Positions 16,040-24,688 are shown, counted from the stretch's first letter. The stretch is 36,698 bases of DNA from an uncultured Alphaproteobacteria bacterium (GCA_944390775.1 CALXQQ010000031.1:1-36698); one strand, 5' to 3'. Made by a program: numbers and translations. The notes: generated by a model not told the origin, from the letters alone.

Positions 16040-16817
16040 AAAACCTCTTTTTTCAACATTTATACAATGTATACCATAAATTGTCAAGCCCTTATCTATT
16101 GTTCACATTAAGTGTGTACCCCGTCAAAAAGACAAACGTAAAAAATACATTTAAAGAAAATATGGAGAGATTAAATATGAAATGAGCAATTTGACAATAT
16201 TTTAATATTGTATGCAACTCAACAATAAAGATTTCAATCTGCGAAAATTTCTCGAAACATTTAATACCTTCATTGTGTCTTAGCGCAAAGAATGTCCCAC
16301 CCTGGAATTCAAACGAAAAATGGATCGACACGGTTTTTAGTGACACCATTGAACAAACATAATGGAGGCAAAAAATATCAGAAAAGATTTTCTATAGAAA
16401 AGTGTTTTCAAGATCAGAAAAATTCTAGCTTCAATATAGAGAAAACCAAAATTAAGAAATATTCAAGATTCAAAAGGCTTTATTTTACAACATGTTTTGC
16501 ACAATTGTTTTCGATTATGATAGGTAAATACGTTAACAATCAAAACCATCCATTAAAAAACTTTTCCTACACTTGCAAAACTGATCTCAACATTTTCATA
16601 CTTTGATACCGAATCTGCAAAAACTGCTTCTCTAAAACAATCAAAATCATAAAACACATCTTAAAACATTTTATCTATCAATCATATGGGGTGGAGTAAC
16701 TCCCTTCAAGAGACAATATTGTGATTATATAGCAACTCATCAGTTTTATTCTCCTCTCGCCCTAAAATTATCTCTAAATAAACATTTAACTATTTTCAAC
16801 AGCTATATGGTGTTATC
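16040..16817. other. Gene-poor stretch, possibly holding insertion-sequence debris
   Basis: No frame here has both a ribosome site and protein-like composition. The two short open frames (16092-16349 minus, 16292-16606 plus) overlap and are low complexity. Near 16111-16135 the sequence TGTACCCCGTCAAAAAGACA resembles the end of IS3-type elements, and AATGTCCCACCCTGG near 16290 looks like another such end, but no transposase is preserved. The remainder is AT-rich with scattered A runs. Confidence 0.3.
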
Positions 16818-17456
16818 TTAATTCAACTCCATTTGCTCTATTTTTCCATATACAATTGCTATGATTTTCACAGAATCAGGAATCACGATGCATTGCATAT
16901 TGGGGAATAACGCAAATTCTACATTAGGCAACCACTTACTAATTCGCAATTTGTGTAAGGCAATAGTTAAGCCTGTTCCAAGGGCTTTAGACAAAGCTTC
17001 CTTCGCGCTCCACGCAATAGTCATAGAACGCAAATCTCGGGGAACAATCTCTTCCGATGACATCTTGTTCAGCGCAGCGATTCTATTTTCTCGAAAAAAT
17101 TCTACATCTATTCCACATGAATAGGTCAGATCAAAAGCAATAGCCACAGCAATATCACGAGAGTGAGAAATGCTGATCCCCACAGAAAAGCCTCTCGCAC
17201 ACGGCGCACCATTTTCATTTGAGTCAATCGTCACAAGAGCTTTATCTGGGAAACTAATACGTCGTAACTCGCAGAACTTTTCGAGAGCAATCTTGGCCGC
17301 GCTGCGACCTCTCAAAAAATCCTGCTGACGTGTTTTAGCTGAAAATGCGCAATACCGCTCAAATTCATCCTTGGATAAGATAAAATCAGCACAACAATCT
17401 CCCTCAACCAAAGCCATTACGCCAAAGGGAAATTCAATTGTTCTGCTAACCGACAT
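16818..17456 (-). CDS. Sfp-type 4'-phosphopantetheinyl transferase
   Basis: This 212-residue enzyme moves phosphopantetheine from CoA to the serine of acyl carrier protein. Family motifs are present: RGRSAAK at 49-55, ISHS at 96-99, the magnesium motif GIDVE at 115-119 and WSAKEALSKALG at 149-160. It is of the longer Sfp/EntD type rather than the 120-residue AcpS. The stop of fabG is two bases before its ATG, so it is co-transcribed with fatty-acid synthesis. It probably serves the housekeeping ACP, since no secondary-metabolite synthase is nearby. Confidence 0.88.
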   Translation of the reverse strand: MSVSRTIEFPFGVMALVEGDCCADFILSKDEFERYCAFSAKTRQQDFLRGRSAAKIALEKFCELRRISFPDKALVTIDSNENGAPCARGFSVGISISHSRDIAVAIAFDLTYSCGIDVEFFRENRIAALNKMSSEEIVPRDLRSMTIAWSAKEALSKALGTGLTIALHKLRISKWLPNVEFALFPNMQCIVIPDSVKIIAIVYGKIEQMELN

Positions 17457-17458
17457 AG

Positions 17459-18199
17459 CTAAATCATTGCCATGCCACCATTAACGTGCAATACATGTCC
17501 TGTTATATATGAAGCTTCTTCACTAGCCAAAAATGCAACCGCAGCAGCAACTTCTTGCGGAGTTCCTATCCGTCCCATAGGAATCGATGATTCCATACGA
17601 CTACGAGCAGATTCTGGAATTCTATCGGTCATCGGAGACTCAATAAAACCAGGAGCAACACAATTGACCGTTATATTTCGTGTGGCTAATTCAGCTGCAG
17701 CACTCTTCGATAAGCCAAATAAAGCAGATTTTGACGCCGCATAGTTCGCTTGCCCAGGATTACCAGTCGCACCAACAATCGACGAAATGTTGATAATCCT
17801 CCCCCAACGATTACGCATCATACTCTTGGCAACAGCCCTCATCATGCGAAATGGAGCCTCTAGGTTAACCGTCATGACATCATGCCAAGATTCATCCGAC
17901 ATCCGTACCAATAAACCATCCCTATTGATACCCGCATTGTTCACCAAAATATCTATACCTCTACCAAAAACCCTCTCGATATTGGGAACTAATTCCTCTA
18001 CAGCTTCATATGAACTGAGATTACACGCAAACATCGCAACACGATCACCCAAATCATGAGCAAGGTTATTCAGCTGCTCAACCTGTGTCCCTGAAATAGC
18101 TAAAGTTGCTCCCATTTTGTGCAGCGCTTTGGCAATCTGCCAGCCTATCGCACCTGTCGCTCCCGTTACTAACGCTATTTTATCCTGCAGATTAAACAT
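17459..18199 (-). CDS. fabG: 3-oxoacyl-ACP reductase FabG
   Basis: FabG carries out the NADPH-dependent first reduction of fatty-acid elongation. The 246-residue short-chain dehydrogenase has TGATGAIG at 12-19, NNAG at 87-90, and the catalytic Ser140, Tyr153 and Lys157 (YAASK). The C-terminal GHVLHVNGGMAM matches FabG rather than other dehydrogenases. AGGAG precedes the ATG. It is eight bases after greA and two bases before the PPTase gene. fabD and acpP are not here. Confidence 0.94.
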   Translation of the reverse strand: MFNLQDKIALVTGATGAIGWQIAKALHKMGATLAISGTQVEQLNNLAHDLGDRVAMFACNLSSYEAVEELVPNIERVFGRGIDILVNNAGINRDGLLVRMSDESWHDVMTVNLEAPFRMMRAVAKSMMRNRWGRIINISSIVGATGNPGQANYAASKSALFGLSKSAAAELATRNITVNCVAPGFIESPMTDRIPESARSRMESSIPMGRIGTPQEVAAAVAFLASEEASYITGHVLHVNGGMAMI

Positions 18200-18207
18200 A
18201 TGTCTCC

Positions 18208-18681
18208 TTATATATACTTTACAGAAATTATTGTGTATTCCTTCACCCCAGATGGAGTTTGCAGCTTTACCTCGTCATCTACGCTCTTACCTATCAAAGC
18301 TTTCGCTAATGGAGAACTCACAGATAAAAGCTTTTTCTTGATGTCTGCTTCATCCGCTCCCACGATTTTATAGGTGCTCTCTTCATCAGTACTATCATCA
18401 GCAATCGTTACGGTAGCGCCAAACTTTACGGTGTTCCCCGTGAATTTGGAAATATCAATGACTTCAGCCCTCGCTAATTTCGACTCCAATTCACGAATAC
18501 GTCCCTCGATAAAACCTTGCTTGTCTTTCGCATAATTGTACTCCGCATTTTCCGATAAATCGCCAAGAGCACGCGCTTCAGCAATGGCATTTACAACCTG
18601 AGGACGTTCTTTAAACTTCAAATTATTTAACTCATCCTCAAGAGCCTTATAACCCTCCGGAGTCATATGAACTTTTTCCAT
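18208..18681 (-). CDS. greA: Transcription elongation factor GreA
   Basis: GreA rescues backtracked RNA polymerase by stimulating transcript cleavage. The 157-residue protein has the N-terminal coiled coil with MTPEGYKALEDEL and the tip motif GDLSENAEYNYAKDKQGF, including the conserved acidic pair, and a C-terminal FKBP-like domain (from about residue 80). The ATG at 18681 is used in preference to an upstream TTG because GGAG stands nine bases before the ATG. It follows gatC by 14 bases. Confidence 0.95.
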   Translation of the reverse strand: MEKVHMTPEGYKALEDELNNLKFKERPQVVNAIAEARALGDLSENAEYNYAKDKQGFIEGRIRELESKLARAEVIDISKFTGNTVKFGATVTIADDSTDEESTYKIVGADEADIKKKLLSVSSPLAKALIGKSVDDEVKLQTPSGVKEYTIISVKYI

Positions 18682-18695
18682 ACCCAACTACTCCA

Positions 18696-18974
18696 TTAAC
18701 CAACCATTTTCGGCACAACAAACATATTCCGCTCTTTTTGAGTCGCATTGTCCATTACAGCCCGATCACAATCCTCTACAACATCCTCTCGCTCGTGCAA
18801 ACTACTAGCGTATTGTATGGAATCATCCAAAGCAGAACAATCAATATCATTCAACTGCTCAACAAAATGCAAAACACGATTGAGACTCTCTTGAAGCACT
18901 TCCGCCTGCTGATCATCAACCATTATACGCGCTAAATGCGACACTTTTTTTATGTCATCCGTTGTTACAGACAT
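18696..18974 (-). CDS. gatC: Asp/Glu-tRNA amidotransferase subunit C
   Basis: GatC is the small stabilising subunit of the GatCAB complex that makes Gln-tRNA(Gln) and Asn-tRNA(Asn). The 92 residues match the family along the length: DIKKVSHLARI at the start, EQLNDIDCSALD in the middle and the C-terminal FVVPKMVG. AAAGGA precedes the ATG. Unusually, gatA and gatB are not adjacent: it is embedded between an esterase and greA. Confidence 0.92.
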   Translation of the reverse strand: MSVTTDDIKKVSHLARIMVDDQQAEVLQESLNRVLHFVEQLNDIDCSALDDSIQYASSLHEREDVVEDCDRAVMDNATQKERNMFVVPKMVG

Positions 18975-19008
18975 AAACTTTTTCCTTTCTCATTTCAACT
19001 GTAGATTA

Positions 19009-19626
19009 TTATAGCTGACGCAAAAAGTCCACAGCACTTTCTAACAGAAATTTATCAATAGCATGCCCTAATGATGGACTAATCTGCTTGCTCACCGATA
19101 TACCAGCACTTTTCAATTGATTCTCGGTCGAATCCAAAAGTTGCAGAGGAACCACGGTATCCTCTCCACCATGACATAACAAAACTTTCGTATCAATATC
19201 ACTCCGTATATCCTTTTCGCTCATTAAATATCCCGAAAACGAAATAATGCCTTTCATAGCATACTTCATTCCCAGCGATAGCGATATCATACCCCCTTGC
19301 GAAAAACCCGCAATAATTGCATCCGCGTAGGTCATGTTCTTGTCCGCTAATACCTTGTCGATGTAGGACATAATAATCGGAGCACTCCTGAGAAAATTGT
19401 CATACCACGCATCCAAATCGCGATCTGGTAAACTAAACCACTGCCGACCAAATCCCTCTTCACACGGTTCAATACCCCTGGGCAAGCGAACCTCCATACC
19501 AGGTACTGCATCTGCCAAAATGCGTCCAACCGGCTCTAAATTACGATTGTCACTCCCATATCCGTGAAACAGAAACAGCACCTGTCGAGCTGTCTCCTCC
19601 GCATGCACAACATACTCATCCATCAT
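19009..19626 (-). CDS. Alpha/beta-hydrolase of the phospholipase/carboxylesterase family
   Basis: The 205-residue protein has the layout of the bacterial carboxylesterase/acyl-protein thioesterase family. It shows LFLFHGYGSDNRNL (oxyanion region, residues 17-30), nucleophile Ser109 in GFSQGG, Asp156 in GGEDTVVP, and His188 in LGHAID, completing a catalytic triad. The natural substrate is not known for this family in bacteria and may be short-chain esters or lysophospholipids. The start is one of two successive ATGs (19626 or 19623). It has no signal peptide, so it is cytoplasmic. It lies 48 bases after hpf and 34 before gatC. Confidence 0.88.
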   Translation of the reverse strand: MMDEYVVHAEETARQVLFLFHGYGSDNRNLEPVGRILADAVPGMEVRLPRGIEPCEEGFGRQWFSLPDRDLDAWYDNFLRSAPIIMSYIDKVLADKNMTYADAIIAGFSQGGMISLSLGMKYAMKGIISFSGYLMSEKDIRSDIDTKVLLCHGGEDTVVPLQLLDSTENQLKSAGISVSKQISPSLGHAIDKFLLESAVDFLRQL

Positions 19627-19674
19627 AATCGCTCATCCTCATGTCATGTTTTAAGACAGCTCGATAACAACTAT

Positions 19675-20217
19675 CTACCCCTTAACCGTATAATCTATCC
19701 AGCCTATGTTACCATCATCACGACGATATACAACATTTACAGCATTATTCGAAATGTTTTCAAACACAAATATATGTCGCGAATCATTAATGTGCTTTGC
19801 TGCATCACTCACACTCAATAAGGGAATATCATCCAAAATCTCAGCAATTATTAACGGTGTAGAATCGTCTTCTTCACTTAACAATGAATTGTCCAGCTCC
19901 ACCCTCTCCGCTGAATGCTTCTTCGCTGCATCTATATCATGCTGCTTTTTCTTCTGAATCTGAGAGTCAATTTTCCTCAAAGTCGCATCAAAGCTAACAT
20001 AAGGCTCATCAGCATCATCACTAGCATAATACGAGTTGCCATTGCGAACTTTAACTGTCACATCCGTGTAGAATAAATGCCCGTCTTTCGTCATGACAAT
20101 GCTAACATCTATGAAATCAGTCTTGTATTTATGAGCCAAAGCTACGCAAGCTTCCTTTGCATGAGTCATCAGACTTGCGCCTATTTCCATGTGTCGTCCG
20201 GCGAATGAAAAATTCAT
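19675..20217 (-). CDS. hpf: Long-form ribosome hibernation promoting factor
   Basis: HPF binds the 30S decoding centre and drives 100S dimer formation when growth slows. The 180-residue protein has the N-terminal S30AE domain (residues 1-100: FSFAGRHMEIG, VSIVMTKDG, VTVKVRNG) and a C-terminal dimerisation domain (about 125-180, PLLSVSDAAKHINDSRHIFVFEN) typical of the long form. A charged linker joins them. AAGGGAG precedes the ATG. It is the first gene of the minus-strand run that ends with the PPTase. No promoter is clear by eye. Confidence 0.9.
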   Translation of the reverse strand: MNFSFAGRHMEIGASLMTHAKEACVALAHKYKTDFIDVSIVMTKDGHLFYTDVTVKVRNGNSYYASDDADEPYVSFDATLRKIDSQIQKKKQHDIDAAKKHSAERVELDNSLLSEEDDSTPLIIAEILDDIPLLSVSDAAKHINDSRHIFVFENISNNAVNVVYRRDDGNIGWIDYTVKG

Positions 20218-20387
20218 AATCCATCTCCCTTAAAACCTAATCTCAGTATAGAGCAAACAATATTAAAAAACACTCTATATTTGGATTACCCAAGAAAATT
20301 ACTAAAATTTTTCAAAAATTTCATTAACTATTTTTTAACTATTGCTCCATATGTTATATTCGCTGTGTATGTAGTATTGAGGTGTAA

Positions 20388-22307
20388 ATGTTTTACATAT
20401 TTTTGATGATATTTGTGCTATGTGCAGAAGAAACTCTGGCACAGCAAGCACGCGTTAACAACAAGCAAACGACTGAAAAAGCAGTATCGCCTACACAAGC
20501 TCCAAAAAACGAATCACTTGATGACGACGATTATGATATCGACGCATTGCTCAACAGCTCTACCAATACAACTAAAGCAGATGAAGGCGTTGAGCAAAAC
20601 AAAACAGCCACAAATAATGAATCTCAAAAATCTGTCGCTGTTACACCAAATACAGTCGCCAATAATGTAGATGGGGCTGCCATGACTCAAACTGCAGCGC
20701 CAGCAAATACAGCAGCTACAGCAGACACAACACAAGCAAACGACACAATCAAAACTCTACAAGATCTAATCGATGAAGGAGAAGACCCCGTAGTTCTGAA
20801 TTATTGCTTGGAGATGGTTCGCTCGCTTCTGCAAGATCCCGTTGCAGATGGCTCCCCAGAAGAATTAAACAAGGCTAATACAACATTAGCTCCACTAGTT
20901 TTGCTGCCCTCGCGCCTGCAAGAAGCTGATACTGTGGAAAAAATTAGTGAATTGTCCGGATTAAATGAAAAAGGAAGAAGCTTAATTCTCGCCAATCAAA
21001 AAACTGTAAATCTATTACAAAGCGCAAATTCTCTCCAAATTCTTGTTGATTTACCAATTAAAGATTTCCTGCGTCAGAGGCTAAAAGAACGCTTCGATTT
21101 AGAAAGACAAATAAGTGAAGCAAAAACATTGCAAGATGTATCGAAAATTACGGGTTTACCTAAAGCTACTGTTGATGCAATGCTCGCTGTGCAAGCATAT
21201 AACGATAACTTCTTAAAAGTAGATAGTTTAGAAAAATTAAAGAAATTCCCTAAAGTAAACGCAGGGATAGTCAAAGATATAGAAACTGCCGAACAAATTT
21301 CCAGCAAGATACATAACGCAGTTGCTATAGAAGATTTGAAGCAGATTCCTGGGATAAATGGTGCCGTAATTATCGCTATAGAACAAATGGAAGGCGAACT
21401 AAAATCGGTACAAGAAAAGGTAAAAACGCTCACCACCCAAAACGAAAAACTGCAAGAAGAGATAAATATCTATAATAATGTTACAGATCGAGTACAGGAT
21501 TTCCGCCTGAGGTTCATAGAACTTTTAATAAAAATTCAGACAGGATTGAATGTCCGACAAGAGAAATATGATGCCGAAGCTGAATCAGATACATATAAAG
21601 GATCTGTTTTGGGCAATGCGTTAAATTCGGAAATTTTGGGAATCGTAAAAACATCCGCACATCAAGACTGGATTTTAGCACTAAATCGGGTCCACGAGTT
21701 ATTGCGCCTATTAATCACAGATGACGGCTGGTATAACAAAACCGATATAATGAGAGACAAAATTGAAGACATTCAAATGGTGCTCCGCTATATACAAAAT
21801 AGCGGCAGCATGAAAGCGCTAAACGAAGCTGTTGGACAATTGTCCACCACCTTTAGCGCATTCATCAATAATGAAAAAATCCCGCCTGCACCAGTTGTAA
21901 AGGTCGCTCCTAGCACACCCAAAACAACAAATAGCGCTCCTGCAAAAAAAGACGGCGATAAAAAAGTCGATCAAAGCAAAAAGAAACAACCTGATTCCAA
22001 AAAATCAGATGCAGGAAATACAAAAAAGCAAAGCGGAAAATCCAAAAAAGCACCAAATGGAGATAAAGCTAAAAAGAAACAAAGTGGAGATAAAGCCACT
22101 TCAAAGAATCCCGAAGAGGGATTAGCAGCGCCTAACGAAACCTCAAACAACAATGGTTTAAACACCTCAACTGAAACAAATACAGGTAGTAGCGCTGCTC
22201 TTTCAAAAAATGAAACACCATCTAAAGCAACCAAAGAAGAAGCCAAAACAAAAACTGCAAAAAAGGCTAAAAAGAAAAAGAAGGCTAAAAAACAAAATAA
22301 GCAATAG
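20388..22307 (+). CDS. Exported protein with ~33-residue helical repeats and lysine-rich tail (639 aa)
   Basis: I do not recognise a named family. A signal peptide occupies residues 1-19, cleaved near ETLAQQA. Residues 20-125 are acidic and Asn/Thr/Ala rich. Residues 181-341 are made of five degenerate units of about 33 residues, each with an LEKL..IPGLN-like core followed by a long helix, resembling helix-hairpin-helix (ComEA-type) units. A coiled coil follows to about residue 365, then a helical region with DWILALNRVHELLRLLITDDGW. Residues 525-639 are very Lys, Ser and Asn rich. The ATG has GAGG five bases upstream. DNA or nucleic-acid binding is conceivable but unproved. Confidence 0.75.
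   Translation: MFYIFLMIFVLCAEETLAQQARVNNKQTTEKAVSPTQAPKNESLDDDDYDIDALLNSSTNTTKADEGVEQNKTATNNESQKSVAVTPNTVANNVDGAAMTQTAAPANTAATADTTQANDTIKTLQDLIDEGEDPVVLNYCLEMVRSLLQDPVADGSPEELNKANTTLAPLVLLPSRLQEADTVEKISELSGLNEKGRSLILANQKTVNLLQSANSLQILVDLPIKDFLRQRLKERFDLERQISEAKTLQDVSKITGLPKATVDAMLAVQAYNDNFLKVDSLEKLKKFPKVNAGIVKDIETAEQISSKIHNAVAIEDLKQIPGINGAVIIAIEQMEGELKSVQEKVKTLTTQNEKLQEEINIYNNVTDRVQDFRLRFIELLIKIQTGLNVRQEKYDAEAESDTYKGSVLGNALNSEILGIVKTSAHQDWILALNRVHELLRLLITDDGWYNKTDIMRDKIEDIQMVLRYIQNSGSMKALNEAVGQLSTTFSAFINNEKIPPAPVVKVAPSTPKTTNSAPAKKDGDKKVDQSKKKQPDSKKSDAGNTKKQSGKSKKAPNGDKAKKKQSGDKATSKNPEEGLAAPNETSNNNGLNTSTETNTGSSAALSKNETPSKATKEEAKTKTAKKAKKKKKAKKQNKQ
20928..21410 (+). repeat. Five degenerate ~33-residue protein repeats
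   Basis: Units begin at residues 181, 214, 246, 279 and 312, each with the pattern of a short LQDLxKIxGLP segment then a helix rich in Ala, Gln and Glu. Similarity is at the protein level only; DNA units have diverged. Confidence 0.6.
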
Positions 22308-22354
22308 ACACATAGCCATTAGCTTATCTTTTGCGAAATCTCATCAACAATATT

Positions 22355-22383
22355 CCCAGCAAAGGCTGATTGCCTTGCCGGGA
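22355..22383. terminator. Hairpin between converging genes
   Basis: CCCAGCAAAGGC and GCCTTGCCGGG pair around TGATT with one bulged base and one mismatch. It lies after the plus gene at 20388-22307 and after the minus small gene at 22409-22561, so could act both ways. The T tract after it is weak. Confidence 0.45.
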
Positions 22384-22408
22384 TTTGTTGTAATTAGGTT
22401 GAAAATTT

Positions 22409-22561
22409 TCAATTGTTTAAAGGATTATCTTTCTTTTTTTCTTGCTTCACCATTGAGGCTTGCAAATACTTTTTTTTTGGTTTGTTTTCAGTTTGCTTGG
22501 ACAATGATTGTTGAGTATTCCTCAAACGTGAGGTTCGCTTCAAATAAATTAGCTGTCCCAT
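22409..22561 (-). CDS. Small basic protein, 50 aa
   Basis: A short minus-strand frame opens with ATG at 22561 directly behind a perfect AAGGAG at five-base spacing. The protein begins MGQLIYLKRTSRLRNTQQ and is 50 residues, Lys and Gln rich, with no hydrophobic stretch. The N-terminus (MG.LI.LK..) is reminiscent of short alphaproteobacterial proteins of the DUF4169 type but the match is weak. It fills the otherwise empty gap between a convergent gene and divergent tadA. Two runs of A (A9 and A7) lie in it. Confidence 0.5.
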   Translation of the reverse strand: MGQLIYLKRTSRLRNTQQSLSKQTENKPKKKYLQASMVKQEKKKDNPLNN

Positions 22562-22634
22562 GACTACTCCTTTCTGCTACAATCAACATTAAGGTGCTTA
22601 AGTTAAATATAGTTTAAAGGGCATAAGGAAAGAT

Positions 22635-23111
22635 ATGAAAAAAGATTCTTTATCCGCAATGGAATATGCTTTGGTCGAAGCACAGGCCGCAGCCGAACGT
22701 AATTCCGTCCCTGTTGGAGCTGTTATCACGCTTGGAGACACGATAATAGCTCGAGCAGGCAACGAAGTCTGGAAAAATAACGATCCTACAGCTCATGCAG
22801 AAATCTTAGCGATCAGACGAGCATGTACATATCTAAAAACCCATATGCTCACTGAATGCGATTTATATGTAACGTTAGAACCATGTGCTATGTGCGCACA
22901 AGCAATATCCCTTGCTCGCATTCGCAGACTTTATTTTGGAGCCTACGATGTGAAATACGGCGCGATTGTGCATAATGCGAGAGTTTTTTCACATTCATTA
23001 CATAAGCCAGAATATATAGGTGGTGTTTTAGAGACACAGTGCGCAAAAATTTTACAGCAATTCTTCCAAAAAAGACGTTTTTGTGAAAAAATACCGGAAG
23101 TATGGCTTTAA
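22635..23111 (+). CDS. tadA: tRNA-specific adenosine deaminase TadA
   Basis: TadA converts A34 to inosine in tRNA-Arg(ACG), which is essential in most bacteria. The 158-residue protein has the zinc ligands in HAEILAIRRA (His54, with the proton-shuttling Glu56) and PCAMCAQA (Cys84, Cys87), and the tRNA-binding GAYDVKYGAIVHN segment typical of TadA rather than free cytosine deaminases. AAGGAAAG precedes the ATG. It follows a short gap after the small minus gene and leads towards rpsU with 52 bases between. Confidence 0.93.
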   Translation: MKKDSLSAMEYALVEAQAAAERNSVPVGAVITLGDTIIARAGNEVWKNNDPTAHAEILAIRRACTYLKTHMLTECDLYVTLEPCAMCAQAISLARIRRLYFGAYDVKYGAIVHNARVFSHSLHKPEYIGGVLETQCAKILQQFFQKRRFCEKIPEVWL

Positions 23112-23163
23112 ATAGTTAGCAAGTTCGTGTATAAGGGACTTTGCTTTATGTTAGGGAGGAATA

Positions 23164-23367
23164 GTGCTCGTATTTGTACGTGATAATAACGTTGATCAGG
23201 CGTTAAGAGCTTTAAAAAAGAAAATGCAGAGAGAAGGCATTTTTAGAGAAATTAAATTAAGAAGACATTTTGAAAAGCCGTCGGAGCGCAGAGTGCGTGA
23301 GGCTTCTGAGGCAATGCGTAGAGCAAGAAAGTTTCTCAGAAAGCGCATGGAATACGAAGGGTACTAA
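23164..23367 (+). CDS. rpsU: 30S ribosomal protein S21
   Basis: S21 takes part in start-site recognition on the small subunit. The 67 residues read [21 protein letters not shown] and [21 protein letters not shown], the typical S21 pattern with strong positive charge. The GTG start sits behind a GGGAGG ribosome site. It lies alone between tadA and two tRNA genes. Confidence 0.95.
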   Translation: MLVFVRDNNVDQALRALKKKMQREGIFREIKLRRHFEKPSERRVREASEAMRRARKFLRKRMEYEGY

Positions 23368-23413
23368 GATCCCAGTACGGGCTTTGGCCCTTTATAAGCA
23401 GTACAGTTAAACT

Positions 23414-23489
23414 GGGGTTATAGCTCAGTTGGTAGAGCGCGACGTTCGCATTGTCGAGGTCAGGGGTTCGACTCCCCTTAACTCCACCA
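23414..23489 (+). tRNA. tRNA-Ala(CGC)
   Basis: A 76-base cloverleaf with acceptor GGGGTTA/TAACTCC, anticodon loop TTCGCAT (CGC), T-loop TTCGACT and encoded ACCA. The G3:U70 pair that marks alanine tRNAs is present. Confidence 0.97.
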
Positions 23490-23506
23490 TATGTTGCTTG
23501 TACATT

Positions 23507-23581
23507 GGACATTTAGCTCAGCGGTAGAGCATCACCTTCACACGGTGGGGGCCGCAGGTTCGATCCCTGCAATGTCCACCA
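23507..23581 (+). tRNA. tRNA-Val(CAC)
   Basis: A 75-base cloverleaf with acceptor GGACATT/AATGTCC, anticodon loop TTCACAC (CAC), T-arm GCAGG-TTCGATC-CCTGC and encoded ACCA. It is 17 bases after the alanine tRNA, so the two are probably one transcript. Confidence 0.97.
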
Positions 23582-23612
23582 TTGTTTTGAGATTTAGTAG
23601 ATTGTGAGTATA

Positions 23613-23626
23613 CTAGGCGAGCCTAG
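23613..23626. other. 14-base palindrome after tRNA-Val
   Basis: CTAGGC-GA-GCCTAG is a near-perfect inverted repeat between tRNA-Val and the amidase gene. It could be a small hairpin that ends the tRNA transcript or an operator. There is no T run. Confidence 0.3.
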
Positions 23627-23659
23627 ATAAACGTTTCGAAGCTTAGTTGAAGGCCTATA

Positions 23660-24688
23660 ATGCATAGTGTTAATATTCCATTTTGTGGTAGCTTGGCTGT
23701 TTTGATGAGTTTTGCTGCGCTAACGATAGAAAGTGTTGCAATGCAGGCTGAAGCATTGAAATTTAAGCCATTAGAATCGAAAATAGTACCCGCGCTGTTA
23801 GACAATGCTAAATGCACCAAATTCACCTGTTCCGGCACACAAGAATGCGTTTTTCGAGAGAAAACCGGTTTAGACAACCCGAAGGGAATAGTATTGCATT
23901 ATACAGCATCAACAAATGTCCCAGGAACAATACGCACTTACTATGAACGAGGGGTGTCCGCGCATGTTACTGTTGCTCCTACAGGAGAAATTCATAGTCA
24001 TTTTCAAAATCCAGAGAAATATATCGCATTTCATGCCGGTCTATCAGCATGGCGAGATCTAGAAAGACTGAATCAGTATTTTCTAGGAATAGAGGTCGTA
24101 AATCCAGGCTATAGAGAAAGCTGTCAAGAATTGCCGTTATTTGGAACACCAATGCAGATAACAGGAGATAATAATTGGTGGTATAACTTCACGGAAGACC
24201 AATTCATCTCTACTGCGCAATTAACAGCCCGTTGGCAACAGTTGTTCGCTATCCCGGGCAGAAATGTAGTTACACATAGCGATATATGCATGGTTGCTGA
24301 TGTAAATTTCAGAAAAGTGGATATAGGACCTCGTTACGATTACAAAAGGGCTTTTGAAGAATTTAACGCTGGATACTATCCCACCGCTCATGAGATAAAC
24401 TTGGATAAGTTTCATCTTACTGACGATCAATATTTAGAGTTGCTACATATATACGGATATAGAAATAAAGATCATAGCGTTAAATCATTTCAAATGCATT
24501 TTTCTCCTACGAATATATCTGGAGAATTAAACGACAGAACAAAACAAGACATATTAAATTTGTGTATAGACTATTATAATTATCATGATCTTTATGCAAC
24601 AGAAAAATTAGATCCGGAATATCGCTCTAAGCTAGAAGAATTTATCAAGCGCTACCAGTATGAGGCAGCATTTTCTGAATTTATATAG
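23660..24688 (+). CDS. Exported N-acetylmuramoyl-L-alanine amidase (Amidase_2/AmiD-like)
   Basis: This enzyme removes the peptide from muramic acid in peptidoglycan. After a signal-like N-terminus (residues 1-28), the zinc amidase domain shows GIVLHYTAS with His80, a His-Ala-Gly motif (AFHAGLSAW, 124-132), GIEVVN, the second zinc His206 in VVTHSDI, and the third-ligand region RKVDIGPRYDY near 218-228. A ~90-residue C-terminal region resembles a peptidoglycan-binding module of AmiD-like proteins, though unsure. AAGG precedes the ATG. It neighbours AmpG-like permeases, which fits a role in wall recycling. Action on host or other bacterial wall material is also possible. Confidence 0.88.
   Translation: MHSVNIPFCGSLAVLMSFAALTIESVAMQAEALKFKPLESKIVPALLDNAKCTKFTCSGTQECVFREKTGLDNPKGIVLHYTASTNVPGTIRTYYERGVSAHVTVAPTGEIHSHFQNPEKYIAFHAGLSAWRDLERLNQYFLGIEVVNPGYRESCQELPLFGTPMQITGDNNWWYNFTEDQFISTAQLTARWQQLFAIPGRNVVTHSDICMVADVNFRKVDIGPRYDYKRAFEEFNAGYYPTAHEINLDKFHLTDDQYLELLHIYGYRNKDHSVKSFQMHFSPTNISGELNDRTKQDILNLCIDYYNYHDLYATEKLDPEYRSKLEEFIKRYQYEAAFSEFI

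Noticed and set aside
16092-16606. Two short overlapping open frames on opposite strands
   Set aside because: No protein-like composition, and no recognisable motif; kept only as an unassigned region.
23368-23413. Small GGGC-TTTG-GCCC hairpin after rpsU as terminator
   Set aside because: Only four pairs and a short T stretch; too weak to claim.
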